From Symbiodinium natans (lineage: Eukaryota; Sar; Dinophyceae; Suessiales; Symbiodiniaceae), in the NCBI GenBank assembly GCA_905221605.1, contig CAJNDS010002257.1:1080422-1144421 (forward strand): DNA of 64,000 nucleotides, read 5' to 3'. Under the pieces are notes generated by a model. That model made no database searches. It had not been told where the DNA came from and saw only the letters and a program-made list of their open reading frames with translations. The translations under genes were made by a program, and so were the position numbers. Shown in pieces: positions 30,790 through 41,924 of this stretch. Each line of letters begins with the position of its first letter. Position 1 is the stretch's first letter.

Positions 30790-32180
30790 CATCCCCCTCC
30801 TTATCCCACTCCTTACCTGGTAGCCCAGTAACCATAACATTGCAATAGCGGGGGGTTGGCTATTTTATAAAGGAACCTTGAACCAAACAAAACAGGAAAC
30901 AAAGGGTACCACTTTGCTACCAAGCTTAACTTCTGGAACCCCCAAGCCCCTAAGCCTTGATACTTAGGGTTTAGGGTTTAGGGCCCTAAACCCTGCTACC
31001 GAAAGCTTTCTCCCCACTGGAAGGATAGTCTGGGCCGTCCCCGCTTTAGGGCTCCAGCGTTTGCAGGGTTTAGGGTTTTGGGCCCTTGCTTAGGGTTTCG
31101 TCAGGGGGTTTACGGGGTATCCAAGCTCTTCAGCGCATGCACGAGCCCACAACCCTCAGGTCGAAACCGTCCAGCAACCGCAAGTCCAAAAAGCATACCC
31201 TAAACCCTTAACCCTAAATCTGACATACCCATATGAACCTGCTTTGTGAGGGGCCTTTTCACGGGCAGACCACGAGCAAGGGAACTAAAGTTGTCCGAGA
31301 TAAATCCTTCTGCTTAGAATCCATGCTAGCAGGGCAAATGAGAGTTCATTCCATTGTTAAACCTGCTAGGGTCTTGCGATCCTTATGGTGATGGCTCCGC
31401 AGCTCCTCGGCCCCAAAATGGCAAAAGGTAGCATCGAATTCAGGAAGGCTTCTCAATCAAAAGTAATCGTCCGGGGCAAGACCGAAATCTGTTTTTTTTG
31501 TTTGTTTTTTCCAGTTGTTTTTCAAGTTTTTTTTGGTTTGGGGGGGTTGCAGTTTTTTCTACGTTTGTTTAGCTTTTCTTAGTTTCTGTTGGTTTTCCGT
31601 GTTCTTTTGTGAGAGTCGTGTGGTCTTCTGCAGACTACTGGATAACCAACAAAACGCCACAGCAACCGAGGCCAGCCCACCAATGGTAACCCCATTATAG
31701 ACGACCTACTCAGGCACCTCCTCAACCCTACACGCGTGGTCCTTTTCTGTAAACTCGTTGGTGCTACAGGCGACCAGGAGCCATGGAATTATTTAGCTTC
31801 ACTTAGGTTTCTTCCGCTTTTCTTAGATTTCCTTAGCCGCCTCAGTTTTTGGCCCATATGCTGAGACATTCCTTGTCGTTTCCTTCACTGCTGAAGACGC
31901 TCCCTACATAACAGGGTCATATGTGCACGTATGACTACACCCTAAACCAAGCCTGCTATGAACTCCCTTAATGTCCAGGGTTTAGGGTTGAGGCTTTAGG
32001 GGTAGTAGGCCCATCTTCGAAGGAGGAGATGCCAGCACAAGGCCCCACTAAAGCTGTAAGCGAATCGAGAACGTCCTGAACTGCTTGCCGCCAGCCATGG
32101 CTACTTAGGGTTCCGGATTGTGGGCTTGGGGTATAGGGCTGAGTGGCTTCGGTGTTCCCTAGACCCTAAACCCTAACCCC
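30790..32180. other. Unique island inside an intron
   Basis: Few arrays. A minus frame after CTGGAGCCC near 31010-31070 reads AGTAQTILPVGRKLSVA and could be an exon, but its acceptor is poor. T-rich low-complexity sequence at 31490-31620. Confidence 0.35.
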
Positions 32181-32188
32181 TAATAAAC

Positions 32189-32612
32189 CCTAGAACCCTA
32201 GAACCCTAGAACCCTAGAACCCTAGAACCCTAGAACCCTAGAACCCTAGAACCCTAGAACCCTAGAACCCTAGAACCCTAGAACCCTGGAACCCTAGAAC
32301 CCTAGAACCCTAGAACCCTAAACCCAAAACCCTAGAACCCTAGAACCCTAGAACCCTAGAACCCTAGAACCCTCGAACCCTAGAACCCTAGAACCCTGGA
32401 ACCCTAGAACCCTAGAACCCTAGAACCCTAGAACCCTGGAACCCTAGAACCCTGGAACCCTAGAACCCTAGAACCCTAGAACCCTAGAACCCTAGAACCC
32501 TAGAACCCTGGAACCCTGGAACCCTAGAACCCTAGAACCCTAGAACCCTAGAACCCTAGAACCCTAGAACCCTAGAACCCTAGAACCCTAGAACCCTAGA
32601 ACCCTAGAACCC
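32189..32612. repeat. (CCCTAGAA)n eight-mer array
   Basis: About fifty copies of CCCTAGAA with scattered CCCTGGAA and one CCCAAAA block, passing into CCCTAAA at 32613-32660. It leads to the donor side of the next exon. Confidence 0.95.
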
Positions 32613-32674
32613 TAAACCCTAAACCCTAAACCCTAAACCCTAAACCCTAAACCCTAAATCTGTCTCCGGGGCAC

Positions 32675-32743
32675 CTCGTGGCTCTGCGAGAGCTGCTGCA
32701 GACGGCGGCTGCATCTCTCCAGCTCGGTGTCCACGTGGGGATC
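32675..32743 (-). CDS. Coiled-coil exon, phase 0-0
   Basis: After GGCAG the minus strand reads DPHVDTELERCSRRLQQLSQ and then SHE, exactly 23 codons, with GTGCCC as donor. Clean AG/GT ends and heptads make this one of the clearest exons. Confidence 0.7.
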
Positions 32744-32759
32744 CTGCCAGGCACTCGCA

Positions 32760-33580
32760 CTTTTGGGCGCACTTAAAAAGACCCTCAACCCTAAACCCTA
32801 AACCCTAAACCTAAACCCTAGACCCTAAACCCTAAACTCTAAACCTTAAACCCTAACCCTGGACCCCAGTTTTCAGACCTACAAACCCTCCAAAAGTCCA
32901 TAAGCCCAATGTTTAGGCTTTAGGGTCGAAGGCTTCCAGCCCCTCAGCCCTTAGCCCTCAAGCACCTTAGGGTTTAGGGTTTAGGGTTTAGAGTTTAGGG
33001 TTGTATTAGGGTTTAGGGCTTAGGGTACCTACCGAACGCTTGGCCCCAAACGAACAACTGCCCTGTAACAGGCCGAAAACCCCTCCAACAAAAGATCCAG
33101 GGGCCCAGGGCCTTGGGTTGAGGGCTTGCGGTTCAGGGTCTAGAGTCGTACAATGAAGCCTGCGCACCCAAGCAGTCCGTCTGCGGTTTCATGTTTAGGG
33201 TTTAGAGTTTAGGGCGAAACCCTAAGTACCCCGAACCTAACACGCAGCGGCCCGAGCCAAACGAGCCAAATCCGCTATCTCACAGGGGTTGTTCTGAATT
33301 AGGGCTCTGGGCCTGGGGAATTGCTAGTGCCTTTCTGAAATCAAAGCCCTCCTGGAAAAGACACCAACGAACTAACAAAACCTGCACGGCCAGCCCTTCG
33401 CAAGGGCTTTCTGCGCATTCTCGAGCAGTTGCATCGAATGTGGTCTATCGCCTCCCTAAACCCTAAACCCTAAACCCTAAACCCTAAACCCTAAACCCTA
33501 AACCCTAAACCCTAAACCCTAAACCCTAAACCCTAGACCCTAGACCCTAGACCCTAAACCCTAAACCCTAAACCCTAAAC
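32760..33580. other. Intronic stretch
   Basis: CCCTAAA and TTTAGGG fragments with unique DNA. A minus-strand piece at about 33390-33440 reads MQLLENAQKALAKGW but has no clear splice sites. CCCTAAA array at 33455-33580. Confidence 0.4.
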
Positions 33581-33650
33581 CCGAGCCCCAGTCATTCTTG
33601 GCGCTGACCGTGCAGGGTTGCTGCGGCTCATCGAAATCAGCTGCTTCTTG
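33581..33650 (-). CDS. Exon
   Basis: After TTGCAG the minus strand reads QEAADFDEPQQPCTVSAKND and then WGS. The donor is GTTTAGGG. TTTAGGG array at 33664-33735 on the right. Less helical than most. Confidence 0.55.
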
Positions 33651-33829
33651 CTGCAAGGTTTGGGGTTTAGGGTTTAGGGTTTAGGGTTTAGGGTTTAGGG
33701 TTTAGGGTTTAGGGTTTAGGGTTTAGGGTTTAGGGTTACAACACCTGGTGGAATCTCACCACCGTGGGTGGTGGTTCAACTCACTGCTCGCTGGTGAAGG
33801 ACTGGCAGCTGGCGGAACCCCTAAACCCT

Positions 33830-35290
33830 AAACCCTAAGCCCTAAGCCCTAAACCCTAAACCCTAAACCCTAAGCCCGAAGTCCTAAACCCTAAACCCTA
33901 AACCCTAAACCCTAAACCCTAAACCCTAAACCCTAAACCCTAAACCCTAAACCCTAAGCCCTAAGCCCTAAGCCCTAAGCCCTAAGCCCTAAACCCTAAA
34001 CCCTAAACCCTAAACCCTAAACCCTAAACCCTTAACCCCAATCCCTATTCATAAACCCCTAAACCCCAAAACTCAAAACCTCCAATCCCCAAGGACATAC
34101 AATTCCCCAACGCTAAACCCTTCATCCCTAAACCCTCAAACCTTAATTCCCTCAATACCCTAAACACCCAATACCCTAAACCCTTAAGTCCCTAAACCCG
34201 AAACCCTAAACCCTTAACTCCCCAAAACCTGAACCCCTGGACCCTGGACCCCTGGACCCCTAAACCCAAAAAACCCTCAATCCCCTGAACCGCTAAACAC
34301 TTAAACCCCGAAAACCCAAACCCCAAACTTAACTCAACGAGGAGAGGGCTTGGAGCAGGGATCCGTACGTCTGTCTCGTCTGGATCGTCCGACGACCGCT
34401 TCATAAACCCCGAAACCCCTAACTCCCTAAAACAACCAAAACCCCTAAAACCCCAAAACCCCTACACACCGAAACCCCAAACCCCAAACCAAAGCCTAAA
34501 CCCCTGCCCTCAACCCCTAAGCCCTAAACCCTAAACCCCTAAACCCCTAAACCCTAGACCCCAAAACCATCCCCAGACCCGCAACCCCAAACACCGAAGG
34601 GTACCCTTTTTGGTGTAAGGGGGCTTCTTTGTTGGAAGCTAAGCCCCCCCAAACAAAGAATAAGGGCCTTAAACCCCAAGCCCCCTAAACCCTAAACCCC
34701 CAAAAACCTAAACCCTAAATCCTAAACCCCAAAACGCCTAAACCCTGAACTCTCCAAACCCTACTAGACGTCTAAACGTCCAAAACCCCAAAACCTCTTG
34801 GGTCCCTATCATTATAAGAGGCGGTACCATAATCCCTATTAAGGACTGTTAGAATAAGGGGAACATCCTAAACCCTAAACCCTACACCCTAAACCCTGAA
34901 CCCTAAACCCCAAACCCCAAACCCTAAACCCCAAACCCTAAACCCTAAACCCTAACTCCAATCTATAGGTTTCCTTTGCAGTCCTGTTTGCCTGCGTAGC
35001 TTTTTTTTGGCTCCGGATTATACTAGCGAAACCATACTCTGGGGAAGCTGCCGCATCGACCCTCTGGATACGACCCTGAACCCTAACAACAGGGGTTTAG
35101 GGTTAGGGTTTAGGGTTTAGGGTTTTGGGTTTAGGGTTTAGGGTTTAGGGTTTAGGGCTTAGGGTTTAGGGTTTCGGGTTTCGGGTTTCGGGTTTCGGGT
35201 TTAGGGTTTAGGGTTTAGGGTTCAGGGTTCAGGGTTTTGGGTTTAGGGTTTAGGGTTTAGGGTGGGTTTAGGGTTTAAGGGGGCCCGCGA
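33830..35290. other. Repeat-rich intronic stretch
   Basis: CCCTAAA array (33825-34035), including a CCCTAAG block, many CCCCTAAA-like variants, a half copy of MITE family A (34800-34871), then TTTAGGG arrays (35094-35275). No exon seen. Confidence 0.55.
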
Positions 35291-35299
35291 TCCGGGTGC

Positions 35300-35335
35300 C
35301 TGCCGGACGCCTCTCCGAAGTGTGTCCTGCAGGTC
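35300..35335 (-). CDS. Coiled-coil exon, phase 0-0
   Basis: After GGGGCAG the minus strand reads DLQDTLRRGVRQ, 12 codons, then GCACCC (GC donor). Repeats are in the reverse arrangement (TTTAGGG on the donor side). First exon I assign to gene B. Confidence 0.45.
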
Positions 35336-35354
35336 CTGCCCCACCAAACATCGC

Positions 35355-35580
35355 GTCGTCAAGGGCTTTTACCTCTTATAGAGAACCCCAAAACACCTGC
35401 TTGTTTTTTCAAGGGCTTTTTCACTTTCCTTTTATGGAGAACCCCAAAACACCTGCGTGTTTTTTTCAAGGCCTTTTTCACTTTCTTCTTATAGAGAACC
35501 CCAAAACACCTGCTTGTTTTTTTCAAGGGCTTTGTCATTTCTTTGATGGAGAAGCCCCCAAAAAACCTGCTTTTGTTTGT
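35355..35580. repeat. About 57-bp tandem repeat
   Basis: Four diverged units with the core GAGAACCCCAAAACACCTGC and TTTTTTCAAGGGCTTT. A 123-codon + frame crosses the units (ENPKTPACFFQGL repeats); I regard it as a product of the repeat rather than a gene. Confidence 0.7.
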
Positions 35581-36056
35581 AGGTCTCCCAAGACTCCTAC
35601 AAGGAGTCTTCCTCTCATAGCCTTCAAGGATAGGGGACCCAAGAACCTGTTTTTTGGGGTCTACTAGGGTTTATGAGTAGAGTACCCCCCTATGATCATC
35701 CCTGTTAAGGACTGCTAGTACAAGGGGGAACGTCCCAATTTGAGGGTTTATAGGGTTTATGGTTTTAGGGCCGACCTTGCGAACCCCAAAAACCCTGCAT
35801 TTTTGCAGGTTGTCTAAGAATCCTAGAATAGAAGGGGTATTCTAACCACAACCTTGAAACATGGAGGTCTTGGGTTCTTAAGGTAGGGATTCGGGATTAC
35901 GTACTGAGATGGCCAATATCGAACAGAAACTCACGTTTTTTTATGAAAGGTACTGTGGAAGGGGGAAGGGTTCATGGAGAACTGCCCATGCAAGTTACTA
36001 GAAAGCCGGAAAAAACCATCACATCTGGTTTCGTTTCCATTCTTATTGCTGACGCT

Positions 36057-36157
36057 TTGGGATGTTCCCCCTTCTACTAGCAGTCCTTAATAGGGGTTTT
36101 AGTACCCCCTACTATTATCCCCATAAAGGACTGTTAGCATTGTTGGGAACATTTTAA
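36057..36157. mobile_element. MITE family A with target duplication
   Basis: The element runs from TTGGGATGTTCCCCC to GGGAACATTTTAA. CTGACGCT flanks it at 36049-36056 and 36158-36165, an 8-bp duplication. It lies directly next to the stop codon of the exon at 36165. Confidence 0.7.
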
Positions 36158-36164
36158 CTGACGC

Positions 36165-36247
36165 TCATTTCATGGTCTGCTTTGCCATCTCCATCTTCCT
36201 GTCTGGCCCAGCCAAAGGCCCTTCCTCATGGTTTGGGAAGTCGATGT
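36165..36247 (-). CDS. Probable C-terminal exon with TGA stop
   Basis: After CGTCAG the minus strand reads IDFPNHEEGPLAGPDRKMEM and AKQTMK followed by TGA. The frame is open upstream (CDYSSD), so the acceptor may be a few codons earlier. Upstream is an intron-like TTTTTGTTGGG tandem tract (36265-36380), and the longer minus frame there is an artefact of it. Confidence 0.45.
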
Positions 36248-36264
36248 CTGACGAGTAATCGCAC

Positions 36265-36380
36265 CGCAAACCCAACAAAACCCACAAAAAAAACAACACA
36301 AACCCAACAAAAACCCAACACAAACCCAACAAAAAAACCAAACAAAAACCAACACAAACCCCAACAAAAACACAAACGCC
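36265..36380. repeat. A/C-rich tandem tract
   Basis: Repeats of AACCCAACAAAAA and variants; on the minus strand a T/G-rich tract just before an acceptor. Confidence 0.75.
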
Positions 36381-36404
36381 CTTCACCGCACCCTGTTAGC
36401 TCTC

Positions 36405-36446
36405 CTGCAAGCGCGAGAGGACCTCGGAGCGGTGGGCGGTAAACTC
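36405..36446 (-). CDS. Coiled-coil exon
   Basis: After GCGCCAG the minus strand reads EFTAHRSEVLSRLQ, 14 codons, then GAGAGC (GA donor). If the GA donor is not used the frame ends two codons later at TAA, so this could be a terminal exon. Confidence 0.5.
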
Positions 36447-36499
36447 CTGGCGCCGACCCTAAACCCTAAACCCTAAACCCCGAGACCAAGGCTTTTGTG

Positions 36500-36583
36500 T
36501 CATTGTCTCTCTCTGTCTCTCTCCCTCTCTCTCTCTTTCTCTCTCTCCCTTTTTTTTGTTGGGGGGGGGGGGGGGGGGGGGGG
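36500..36583. repeat. CT microsatellite plus poly-T and poly-G
   Basis: CTCTCTCT-type tract (36503-36550), eight T and 22 G. Confidence 0.85.
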
Positions 36584-37245
36584 ATGGGGTAGGGTTGGGA
36601 GCTTATAGGTGCTTGGGTTTAGGGTTTAGGGTTTAGGGGCTGGGGGTAGGGGTTTGGGCTGTAAAGTCAGGGTTCGGGGTTTAGGGGGGTTATAGTGTTC
36701 TAGGGCTTTAGGGTTGAGCCATAAGGTTAGAGGGTTTTTGGGGGTTCGAGGGTTTTAGAGTTAAAGCCGTTGAGGAACCCTAAACCCTAAACCCAAAACC
36801 CTAAACCCTAAACCCTAAACCCTAAACCCTCCCCAGTTCGTCTTAGGCTTGGGGTTTGAAGGCTTTGGAGCCCTGCCGGCCTCGTCATTTCCTAGGGGGG
36901 CAAATCGGACCAAGCCCCGGGTCCCGGACTTAGGGCTTATAGGGTTCAGGGTTTAGGGTTTGGGGTTTAGGGTTCAGGGTTTAGGGTTTAGGGTTTAGGG
37001 TTCAGGGTTTAGGGTTTGGGGTTTGAGGCTCCGGCTTCGGGTTTAGGATGACTTAGGGCTCAGATTGTTGGTTTAGGGCTTAGGGGCTTACGCGAGGGGG
37101 GGGGGGGGGGGGCTTGCCTCTTACCCAGATCTGGGCTTGGGCCGTGAAATTAGAACGGAGTCTTGTCGGTGGGGGTGATGAAGTAGAGGTCGTACTTTGA
37201 GGGGCATCATGTAGTGTGGGGCTTCTGACTTCAGACACCCTAACT

Positions 37246-37430
37246 TGGCTGCACTCAGGGAGGGTAGCTATACATTAAACCTTTAGCTGCCTTACTAAGA
37301 AACCCAATAAACCCCAAAAAAAGGTAAGGATCTAAAGTTCGAGAACTGCCTGTGTCCAAGCCCCGATAGGCCGCGTATGCAGGGTTGAGTTCCCCTACTT
37401 CTGATCTAAAGTTACGGTAAAGTGCCACAA
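37246..37430. mobile_element. Dispersed element E, copy 2, interrupted
   Basis: Begins CTTGGCTGCACTCAGGGAGG and ends GTTACGGTAAAGTGCCACAA. About 70 bp are inserted after AAGGATCTAAAGTT, and GATCTAAAGTT is repeated on the far side, which looks like an 11-bp duplication. Confidence 0.65.
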
Positions 37431-37579
37431 AACAAACAACCCTAAACCCTAAACCCTAAACCCTAAACCCTAAACCCTAAACCCTAAACCCTAAACCCTA
37501 AACCCTAAACCCTAAACCCTAAACCCTAAACCCTAAACCCTAAACAACGGTCAGGTTCCTTGAGCTGCGCGGTACGTAC

Positions 37580-37636
37580 CAACACTCGGACAGGCCAAGT
37601 CAACGAGTCCTCCCAGTTGGCCACAAGCCTCGACTC
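37580..37636 (-). CDS. Exon, phase 0-0
   Basis: After GCCCAG the minus strand reads ESRLVANWEDSLTWPVRVL, 19 codons, then GTACGT, a strong donor. CCCTAAA array at 37440-37545, TTTAGGG arrays at 37677-37900. Confidence 0.65.
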
Positions 37637-38350
37637 CTGGGCGACGGGGTTTTAAGGCTTCTAGGATGTACAGGAGGGTTTAGGGTTTAGGGTTTAGGGT
37701 TTAGTAGGGTTTAGGGTTTAGGGTTTAGGGTTTAGGGTTTAGTGTTTAGGGTTTAGGGTTTAGGGTTTAGGGTTTAGGGTTTAGGGTTTAGGGTTTAGGG
37801 TTTAGGGTTTAGGGTTTAGGGTTTAGGGTTTAGGGTTTGGGGTTTAGGGTTTGGGGTTTGGGCTTTGGGGTTTGGGGTTTGGGGTTTGGGGTTTAGGGTA
37901 GGGTTTTAAGGATCTGAATCGCGCCCATTGGGCGCACAGAGTCTAGATAGCTTATAAGGCTTGTAGGTCCTCAGAGGGCATCTAGGGGGCCAAAAAAGTC
38001 TTAGCAAGCCCATGATCCGCACAAAGCCTTAGCAAGCCTCCGTTAGGCCTACAAGACTTAATACGCCTGCACCCCTCTTAACCCTCAAAACAAGGCTGGC
38101 CCTAAGCCCAAACACCTAAACCGAACCCTATAAACCCTAAACCCTAAACCCTAAACTCCAAACCCTAAACCCCTCTCCTGAACCCTGACATTCCCGAACC
38201 ATCAACTCTTTACCCTCAAAAAAAGGGTTGGCCCTAAGCCCAAAAACCCTAAAGCGAATCCTATAAACCCTAAACCCTAAACCCCTAAACCCCTAAGCCC
38301 CTAAGCCCCTACACCCCTAAACCCTAAACTCTAAACCCTAAACCCTAAAC

Positions 38351-38467
38351 CTGCGACTGCCCCTTGCTTTGGCTGCAGCCAAGGGGCCACTTGAGAAAGT
38401 TGATCCATCCACTTCTGGCCGCGTGCTGAGTATCCAGCTGCCGATACAAACGCCTTGGCTTGTGGTT
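38351..38467 (-). CDS. Exon, 117 bp
   Basis: After ATCCCAG the minus strand reads PQAKAFVSAAGYSARGQKWM and DQLSQVAPWLQPKQGAVA. The donor is CGCAG then GTTTAGGG, both consensus and telomeric. A second frame is also open, so the frame is not certain. Confidence 0.6.
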
Positions 38468-38956
38468 CTGGGATTACAGATGAGGAAGTAGGGTTTAGGG
38501 TTTAGGGTTTAGGGTTGAGGGTTTAGGGGTTTTTTAGGGTTTAGGGTTTGGGTCAGGCCCTCGGGGGTGGTTGGGGGGGGGGGGGGGGCGGGGACAATTA
38601 TGTGGACAACGTGTTGCTTAAATCCAATCAGTCCTAGAATTCCCAGGTTAACATGCAAGATGTACAAACGCCACGGGAAAGCCGGGAATGAAAGCATCGC
38701 TAAACCCAAACAACCCTGAATCCAAAACCCTGACTGTAAGATCCCGGAGTCCAGCAGCATCTGTGTAACCCTGAGGGGAACGTATGGGCGCGAACGGCAG
38801 GAAGTGTAGGAAGGGCGCTGCAGAAGCCACTGAGTCAGTAAGCCCTAACCCCTAAAAAAACCCTAAAAACCTAAGAACACCCAAGACCCTAAACCCTGAA
38901 CCCCTAAACCCTAAACCCCCTAAACCCCCAAGCCCCAAAACCCTGAACCCACAAAC

Positions 38957-39033
38957 GTTCTCAAAGGATCGGCCCGGTCTTCAACGACGGAAGCCATCAG
39001 GTCGCATTCCAGTTGCACAAGACGGAGCAGTGG
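38957..39033 (-). CDS. Exon
   Basis: After CTTTAG the minus strand reads PLLRLVQLECDLMASVVEDR and ADPLRT, then GTTTGTGG. Leu-rich helix-like segment. Confidence 0.6.
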
Positions 39034-39793
39034 CTAAAGCATGAGACGTGCAGGGTTTAGGGTGTAGGAATGGGGTTGAGGGATTAAGGGTTTATGGTTG
39101 CCGGTAGGGCTGTGGGGTGTAGGGTTGATAGGGCTCAGGGTCCAGAATTCATTCCAAACGAGGGCTTTGAAACACCTGCTTCCCTACAAGCAACCCTAAG
39201 CCCTACACCCTACACCCTACACGATAAACCCTGAACCCTGAACCCTAAACCCTAAACCCGAAACCCGAACTACACATGGACCCTCTGGAGTACGAAAGGT
39301 CTTGTTGGGAGCCAGCTTCACACCGGACGGGATCGCACTCGGATCGCACATGCTTTGGGGGTCTAGGGTTTAACCCCCCAAAACCCTAGACCCTAAACTG
39401 CAAGCCCTAAACCCTAAACCCTGAACCCTTTTGCTTTCCTGTTATGAACCAAACGGTTCAGGGTTTGGGGTGGGGCGTTTAGGTTGGAGGGGTCCAAGCC
39501 TGTTGAACCCTAAATTTGGAATTTGGTTTGACCGAAAACAACGACCTACCTAAGTCACAAGAAGGGATGGGGGCTGCAAACCCGAACTCCTAAACCCCTA
39601 AACTCCAAACCCCAAAGCTCAGACTCTGAACCACAAACCCAAACCCTAAACCGTAAACCCCAAACCCTAAACCCTAAACACTAAACCCTCCTTTCAGGCC
39701 GGTTCGAAGGAACGCCAACCAGAAATCTTAGACCCTAAGCCCCCTCTGCCATGGCGTACATGAGGGCTGCTGCACTCTGGTAGTGGCTCAAAC

Positions 39794-39839
39794 CTCGAGT
39801 ATGGAGACGCCGTGCTGTGCAGCCATCTCGAGAATTGCC
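39794..39839 (-). CDS. Possible exon
   Basis: After TTGGAG the minus strand reads AILEMAAQHGVSILE, then GTTTGAGCC. No array is adjacent. Seventeen bases later CCAG is followed by an open SAAALMYAMAEGA ending in TAG, which could be a further exon. Confidence 0.4.
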
Positions 39840-41565
39840 CTCCAAACCTTAGACCCGAAAGCCGCAACATGCTAGTTTAGGGTTTAGGGGCTTGGGGAAT
39901 GTAGGGTTTAGGGTTTGAGGTTGGGGGCTGGGGGTTTCCTGACCTCACCTCGACGTGGGGGTGCTCCGGGTTTGGGCAGGCTTTGCAAATACCACCTAGG
40001 CTGATCCCGTCAACCCTCTCCTCTCAAAAAAGCCTTAAGTACACATAATCCTGGTAAACCCAACCAGGGAAAATACAAAATGTCTCAGGGCCTACACCTA
40101 CCCCACGCCCGAAACACAACTCCTTACTTAATGGGGTCTTGGGCTCGCTCGATAAACAAGCCCTCAGCTAATCCTCACCCCCTATGTTCATTAGGAGGTC
40201 CTAGTCAAAGCTTAGGGCTTAGGGTTTTACGGTTTTAGGGTTTTAGGGCTTAGGGATTAGGTCTGGGGTTAGGGTTTAGGGTTCAGGGTGAGCCCTAGAC
40301 CCTACACCGCCCGTGTACATAACCCCTACGGCCCTTCCTGTAGCGCCTTCTCTGAGGGAGGTCTCTGGTCTTCTTCGGGATCAATGGCATGCGAAGGGGC
40401 TGAGGGCTTGGGGAATCGTGTTTAACAGCTTTTGGGTTTGGGGTGTAGGGTTTACTGTAAGGTATAGATTTCGAGGTTGAGAGTGTGAGTGCTTTTTCGT
40501 CTTCGTGAAACCGATGCTGCAAGAGGTCTGTGGCGCTGGCGTGCGGCATGACTGAGTGGATAAACCCTAAACCCTGAACGCTACACCCTCTATCCGGCAA
40601 GTCAGTGCTTAACGACACCCGGGATCCGTGAGCCTTGTGCGCCAACCTCCAAATCTGAAAAAAAAAAAAAAGAGCCGTGAATCGGAACCTGTAAAGCCCG
40701 TGAAGCCCTCAGCCACGAAACTCTGAGTCCTTACACCCCCCTATAGTCCCAAATACCAAGCTCTAAGCACTAAACTCACTAAACCCAAGAGCTAGGTACC
40801 CTAAACCCTAAACCCTAAACCCTGAACCCTAAACCCTAAACCCTAAACCCTAAACCCTAAACCCTAAAGCCTAAAGCCTAAAGCCTAAAGCCTAAAGCCT
40901 AAAGCCTAAACCCTGAACCCTGAACCCTGAATTTTAAAGCCTTCCCTAAACCCTAAACCCTAACCCTAGATTGGTTTACTGTAGGGCTGAGTTGGAAGCA
41001 TTTCAGGCATAGGGTCGAGAAGCACAAAACCCCAAACCCTAAACCCTAACCCCTAAACCCTGAACCCTGAACCCGAAAGCCTGAACCAAATCATGTCGCG
41101 TTTGGGGTTCAAGGGTTTGGGTTTTCGGGTGTATATATCTAGGGCTTCTACCTTGGACCCTTAAGGACCCTTGGGTTTTGGGGACCCTTTCTAAGGACTA
41201 TTAAGGGCATATACGGGCCATGTTAGGAGTATATTAAGGGGAACCTTTAGGGGTACAACCTTAGGGGTACGAGTCTTCATCCCTTGTATATGGGAGATTC
41301 GAAGTTCAATGATTCAAGGTTTCAGGCCGACATGCCGGGTTCAGGGTTCAGGGCTCAGGGTTCAGGATTTGGGCTGCACGGCTAGGCCCTAAACCCTAAA
41401 CCCTACACGTGGGAAGAGTCGTGCAACGCGCACAGCACCCTTAGCCTCTCCGTTCCTTCCGTACATTTGGAGCCCCTCTAGTGAGGGGTGGTGACACAGT
41501 GAAGTATAATGGCCGGGCTTCCTGGCTGACCTACGGTTTGGGCCCTAGGGCTTTGTATTTGAAAC

Positions 41566-41657
41566 CGGTGACCCTCTTTACCTACAGTTTTATGGGGTCT
41601 GCCTACGAAATAATGGGCAGCTACTACTAAACTGTAGGTAAAGAGTGCCCCAGGAAA
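41566..41657. mobile_element. MITE family B
   Basis: Arms GACCCTCTTTACCTACAG and CTGTAGGTAAAGAGTGCC around a CCTACGAAATAATGGG core. Confidence 0.65.
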
Positions 41658-41924
41658 GCTTACCTTAGGGTTCAGGGTTTCCGGGTGTTAGGGTGTTAGC
41701 ATCCTCTCCGAAACCCGGAGCAATAAAAACCCTGGATGTGGAACGCTCAACCATCCGAGGCTCCCGAAACCCAAAACCCCTAAACCTCTAAACCCAAACC
41801 CCTAAACCCTAAGAACCCTAAAAACCCATAAACCCAAAACCCTAAACCCTAAACCCTCAAACCCTACCAGGGATAAACCCTATACCCTGAACCCTCAACC
41901 CTAAACCTAAACCCGAAACCCTAA

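Larger units (their letters stand above)
308..35335 (-). other. Gene-level reading: coiled-coil protein gene B
   Basis: About thirty short minus-strand exons listed below share the same composition (Leu, Glu, Arg, Ala, Gln) and recurring motifs such as ALRSTDVER, ALKSSDAEC, FRSVDRR and FRSMDRR. Together they suggest one large coiled-coil protein, possibly made by exon duplication. Neither the start codon nor the stop is visible, and the gene probably continues past the left edge. That all exons belong to one transcript is inference; no catalytic motif is seen, so I give no function. Confidence 0.4.

Noticed and set aside
35296-35667. 123-codon + frame with ENPKTPACFFQGL repeats
   Set aside because: It crosses a 57-bp tandem repeat next to a minus-strand exon; no splice or start context and low complexity.
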